NCBI GenBank assembly: GCA_016765335.1
Contig: JAESQE010000219.1
Location: 1-7,033, forward strand
Reading direction: 5' to 3'
Length of the DNA stretch: 7,033 bases
Origin: Planctomycetaceae bacterium
GTDB lineage: Bacteria > Planctomycetota > Planctomycetia > Planctomycetales > Planctomycetaceae
Position numbers and translations under genes: made by a program. The notes beneath the pieces were generated by a model. It saw nothing but the letters and a program-made list of their open reading frames with translations. It was not told where the DNA came from and searched no databases. Shown piece after piece: positions 5,613 through 7,033 of this stretch. Position 1 is the stretch's first letter. Each line of letters begins with the position of its first letter.

Positions 5613-5827
5613 ACCACAGAGATGCAGAGGTCACAGAGAAAAAACCTTGAAGAGAACCTCTGAAAACTGATTCTCCGCCTTACGAAGGGGGAGTGAGAGA
5701 GGGGGGGGGTGAATTGTATATTAGATAACCTGTCCTCAAGAAGCTCTGGAATTCAATTTTCAGAGAGCCCCTCAAGCCTACTGATAGATCTGACCACTCT
5801 TTCTTTTTGCCTCTGTGTCTCCGTGGT
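5613..5827. mobile_element. Nested inverted-repeat element, copy B (MITE-like)
   Basis: The ends ACCACAGAGATGCAGAGG (5613-5630) and, reverse complemented, ACCACGGAGACACAGAGG (5810-5827) match at 15 of 18 positions and share sequence and flanks with copy A. Inside, a second pair of arms follows: CTTGAAGAG through TCTGAAAACTGA (5646-5670) against the reverse complement of 5753-5776, CTTGAGGGG through TCTGAAAATTGA, about 19 of 24 matching with one gap. The centre (5671-5752) holds an unrelated GC-rich hairpin and a G9 run. The element fills most of the 398-bp gap between the peptidase and nuclease genes. It encodes nothing convincing. Mobility is inferred from the shared ends of two copies with different interiors. 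Confidence 0.62.
5674..5709. repeat. GC-rich hairpin and G9 tract at the centre of element B
   Basis: TCCGCCTT (5674-5681) pairs with AAGGGGGA (5685-5692) around ACG with one mismatch, followed by GTGAGAGA and then nine G (5701-5709). The purine-rich, G-heavy strand differs from the AT-rich surroundings. It may be a separate dispersed repeat that landed in the element. Confidence 0.45.
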
Positions 5828-5864
5828 AAAAATCGTCCGGTCATTTTTTCGTTTACATTCAAGC

Positions 5865-5882
5865 GGGCTTGGAAGCAAGCCT
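5865..5882. repeat. Hairpin in the leader of the nuclease gene
   Basis: GGGCTTG-GAAG-CAAGCCT forms a 7-bp stem (six Watson-Crick pairs and one G-T) with a 4-nt loop. It lies 34 bp before the nuclease ATG. No T-run follows. It may affect translation or transcript stability, or be another dispersed palindrome. Confidence 0.45.
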
Positions 5883-5906
5883 AGTGACTGACATTTAACA
5901 AAAGTT

Positions 5907-5910
5907 GGAG
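5907..5910 (+). promoter_or_regulatory. Shine-Dalgarno of the YhaM-like nuclease
   Basis: GGAG lies 6 nt before the ATG at 5917. This decides the start: the in-frame TTG at 5905 overlaps the site itself and would not be the initiator. Confidence 0.75.
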
Positions 5911-5916
5911 TATACA

Positions 5917-6975
5917 ATGGCGAAGCGTTCTTTGTTTCAGGAGCCGGAAGAATCAAACGATTCCGAGGGAATTGTTCGAAAGCTTTCCGATTTCGAATCT
6001 GGGGAACCTGGGGATTGCTTTGCGTTATTGAGCAAAAAAGAGCAAGCCGAAACGCGTGATGGTAAACCGTATTATCGCTGCCAGTTTCGGGATGTGAAAC
6101 GCACCGTCACCTCAATGATCTGGAGTGACTCCACCTGGTACGAACAATGCCACAACTCCTGGCAAACGGGTGAGTACTTCAAGCTGCGTTGCAGATATTC
6201 TGAGAATCAGTACGGCCCACAAATTGAGATCGAACGCATTCGAGCGATCCTCCCGGAAGACTCTGCTGAAGGTTTTGATCCCGCAGACTTTCTCCCGCGA
6301 TCCCGATTTGATGCTGACGAAATGTTCAAAGAACTTTGTCAAATTGTGACAGATAAAATTGAACAGAAACCGTTGCAACAACTGGTCATGAATATTCTGA
6401 CTGAAAACGCAGATCAAATCCGAGAATTCCCAGCTGCCTCACGGAATCATCACGCTTACCGGAGCGGTTTTCTGGAACATGTGCTTTCGGTTACAAAAAC
6501 AGCGTTGTATCTCTCCGAAAAATATCGGGCCTATTATCCAACAATTTCGCCGCCACTTTCTGAAGACCTGATGATTGCAGGTGCAGTTCTACACGACATC
6601 GGAAAATTGCGAGAGCTTTCTACTCAACCGCACGGTGCAGATTACACCGCTTCGGGCCAATTGATTGGGCATATTCTCATGGGGCGGGATATCGTACGGG
6701 AACACGCGATACAGATTGAAGGACTCGACCCCGAAACGTTGCTTCGGCTCGAACATATGATCGTCTCGCATCAGAACTTGCCGGAATGGGGTTCGCCAAT
6801 TGCGCCTCATACACCAGAAGCGTTGCTTGTGCATTATGCAGATGATATTGATGCCAAGTTTCAAATGATGGCGATGGCGTTGATGGAGCCGGCAGCTGAA
6901 GATCAGGAATTTACCAGCAGACAAAACCCACTCCGTAGAGCGATCTTCCGTGGACAAGTCGAACGAGAACAATAA
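5917..6975 (+). CDS. yhaM: YhaM-family 3'-5' exoribonuclease (OB-fold plus HD domain)
   Basis: The protein has 352 residues, somewhat longer than the roughly 314 of Bacillus YhaM. An N-terminal OB-fold-like region (about 19-112) would bind single-stranded nucleic acid. The HD domain follows at about 176-312: H178-H179 in NHHAYRSG, H188 in FLEHVLSV, the HD pair H226-D227 in VLHDIGKLREL, H280 and H285 in EHMIVSHQ, and D309 in HYADDIDAK. All expected metal-binding positions are present, so it should be an active metal-dependent 3'-5' nuclease acting on RNA (and possibly single-stranded DNA) in the cytoplasm. There is no signal peptide. The extra length is split between an acidic N-terminal tail and the C-terminal end after the HD domain. 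A following gene starts 47 bp downstream with a strong ribosome binding site and is probably co-transcribed. The family call is firm; the in vivo substrate is inferred. Confidence 0.92.
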   Translation: MAKRSLFQEPEESNDSEGIVRKLSDFESGEPGDCFALLSKKEQAETRDGKPYYRCQFRDVKRTVTSMIWSDSTWYEQCHNSWQTGEYFKLRCRYSENQYGPQIEIERIRAILPEDSAEGFDPADFLPRSRFDADEMFKELCQIVTDKIEQKPLQQLVMNILTENADQIREFPAASRNHHAYRSGFLEHVLSVTKTALYLSEKYRAYYPTISPPLSEDLMIAGAVLHDIGKLRELSTQPHGADYTASGQLIGHILMGRDIVREHAIQIEGLDPETLLRLEHMIVSHQNLPEWGSPIAPHTPEALLVHYADDIDAKFQMMAMALMEPAAEDQEFTSRQNPLRRAIFRGQVEREQ

Positions 6976-7010
6976 AATGCAGGCCGTGTTACAACGCACC
7001 TTCTTAATTT

Positions 7011-7033
7011 AGGAGTCAATTAATGATTCGTTA
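7011..7033 (+). CDS. Start of a downstream gene (first codons only), product unknown
   Basis: AGGAG at 7011-7015 lies 7 nt before an ATG at 7023, which opens ATG ATT CGT before the window ends. The coding part is 7023-7033; the range given here includes the ribosome binding site. The layout is convincing as a gene start, but three codons say nothing about the product. The leader GGAGTCAAT resembles that before the small basic gene (GGAGTCAATAAAATG), probably by chance. The gap to the nuclease stop is 47 bp with no terminator, so an operon is likely. Confidence 0.55.

Noticed and set aside
5905..5916. TTG start for the nuclease
   Set aside because: The TTG overlaps the GGAG ribosome binding site that serves the ATG at 5917.
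5680..5956. Overlapping open frames on both strands in the peptidase-nuclease gap
   Set aside because: They are translations of element B and the nuclease leader, with low-complexity ends and no ribosome binding sites.

Overview
The window looks like chromosome from a planctomycete of moderate GC content (Planctomycetales, of the Gimesia/Rubinisphaera type). The lineage call rests on four things: a receptor-type Ser/Thr kinase with the N-terminal segment usual in planctomycetes, a secreted DUF885 metallopeptidase, a YhaM-type OB-fold/HD nuclease, and wide intergenic spaces filled with dispersed palindromic repeats. It is inference from protein style, not from a database match.

Layout. On the minus strand at the left edge are a thioredoxin-fold protein (242-835) and, 85 bp downstream of it, the N-terminal part of a NUDIX hydrolase (1-156, running off the window). 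They may be co-transcribed. A 667-bp intergenic stretch (836-1502) follows. It holds an imperfect inverted-repeat element of about 134 bp (copy A), a 10-bp perfect inverted repeat and an 11-bp tandem-style direct repeat. On the plus strand come a transmembrane Ser/Thr protein kinase (1503-3152); a 33-residue, very basic small protein (3334-3435) with its own promoter, Shine-Dalgarno and rho-independent terminator; a Sec-exported DUF885 zinc-peptidase-like protein (3758-5518); a second, nested inverted-repeat element of about 215 bp (copy B, 5613-5827); a YhaM-family 3'-5' exoribonuclease (5917-6975); and the first codons of another gene (from 7023).

The genes do not form one obvious pathway. 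Two pairs may share transcripts (thioredoxin/NUDIX and nuclease/next gene, the latter 47 bp apart); the others are separated by repeats or have their own signals. No phage, CRISPR, toxin-antitoxin, transposase, tRNA or rRNA is visible.

The most interesting item is the tiny basic gene at 3334-3435. It is a complete transcription unit: an AT-rich upstream tract, an extended -10 promoter, a roughly 95-nt leader whose Shine-Dalgarno can pair with an upstream stretch, an ORF with 14 Lys/Arg in 33 residues and no acidic residues, and a 12-bp terminator stem. The next most interesting are the two related terminal-inverted-repeat elements, which look like short non-autonomous mobile repeats. I do not see a convincing new multi-gene system.
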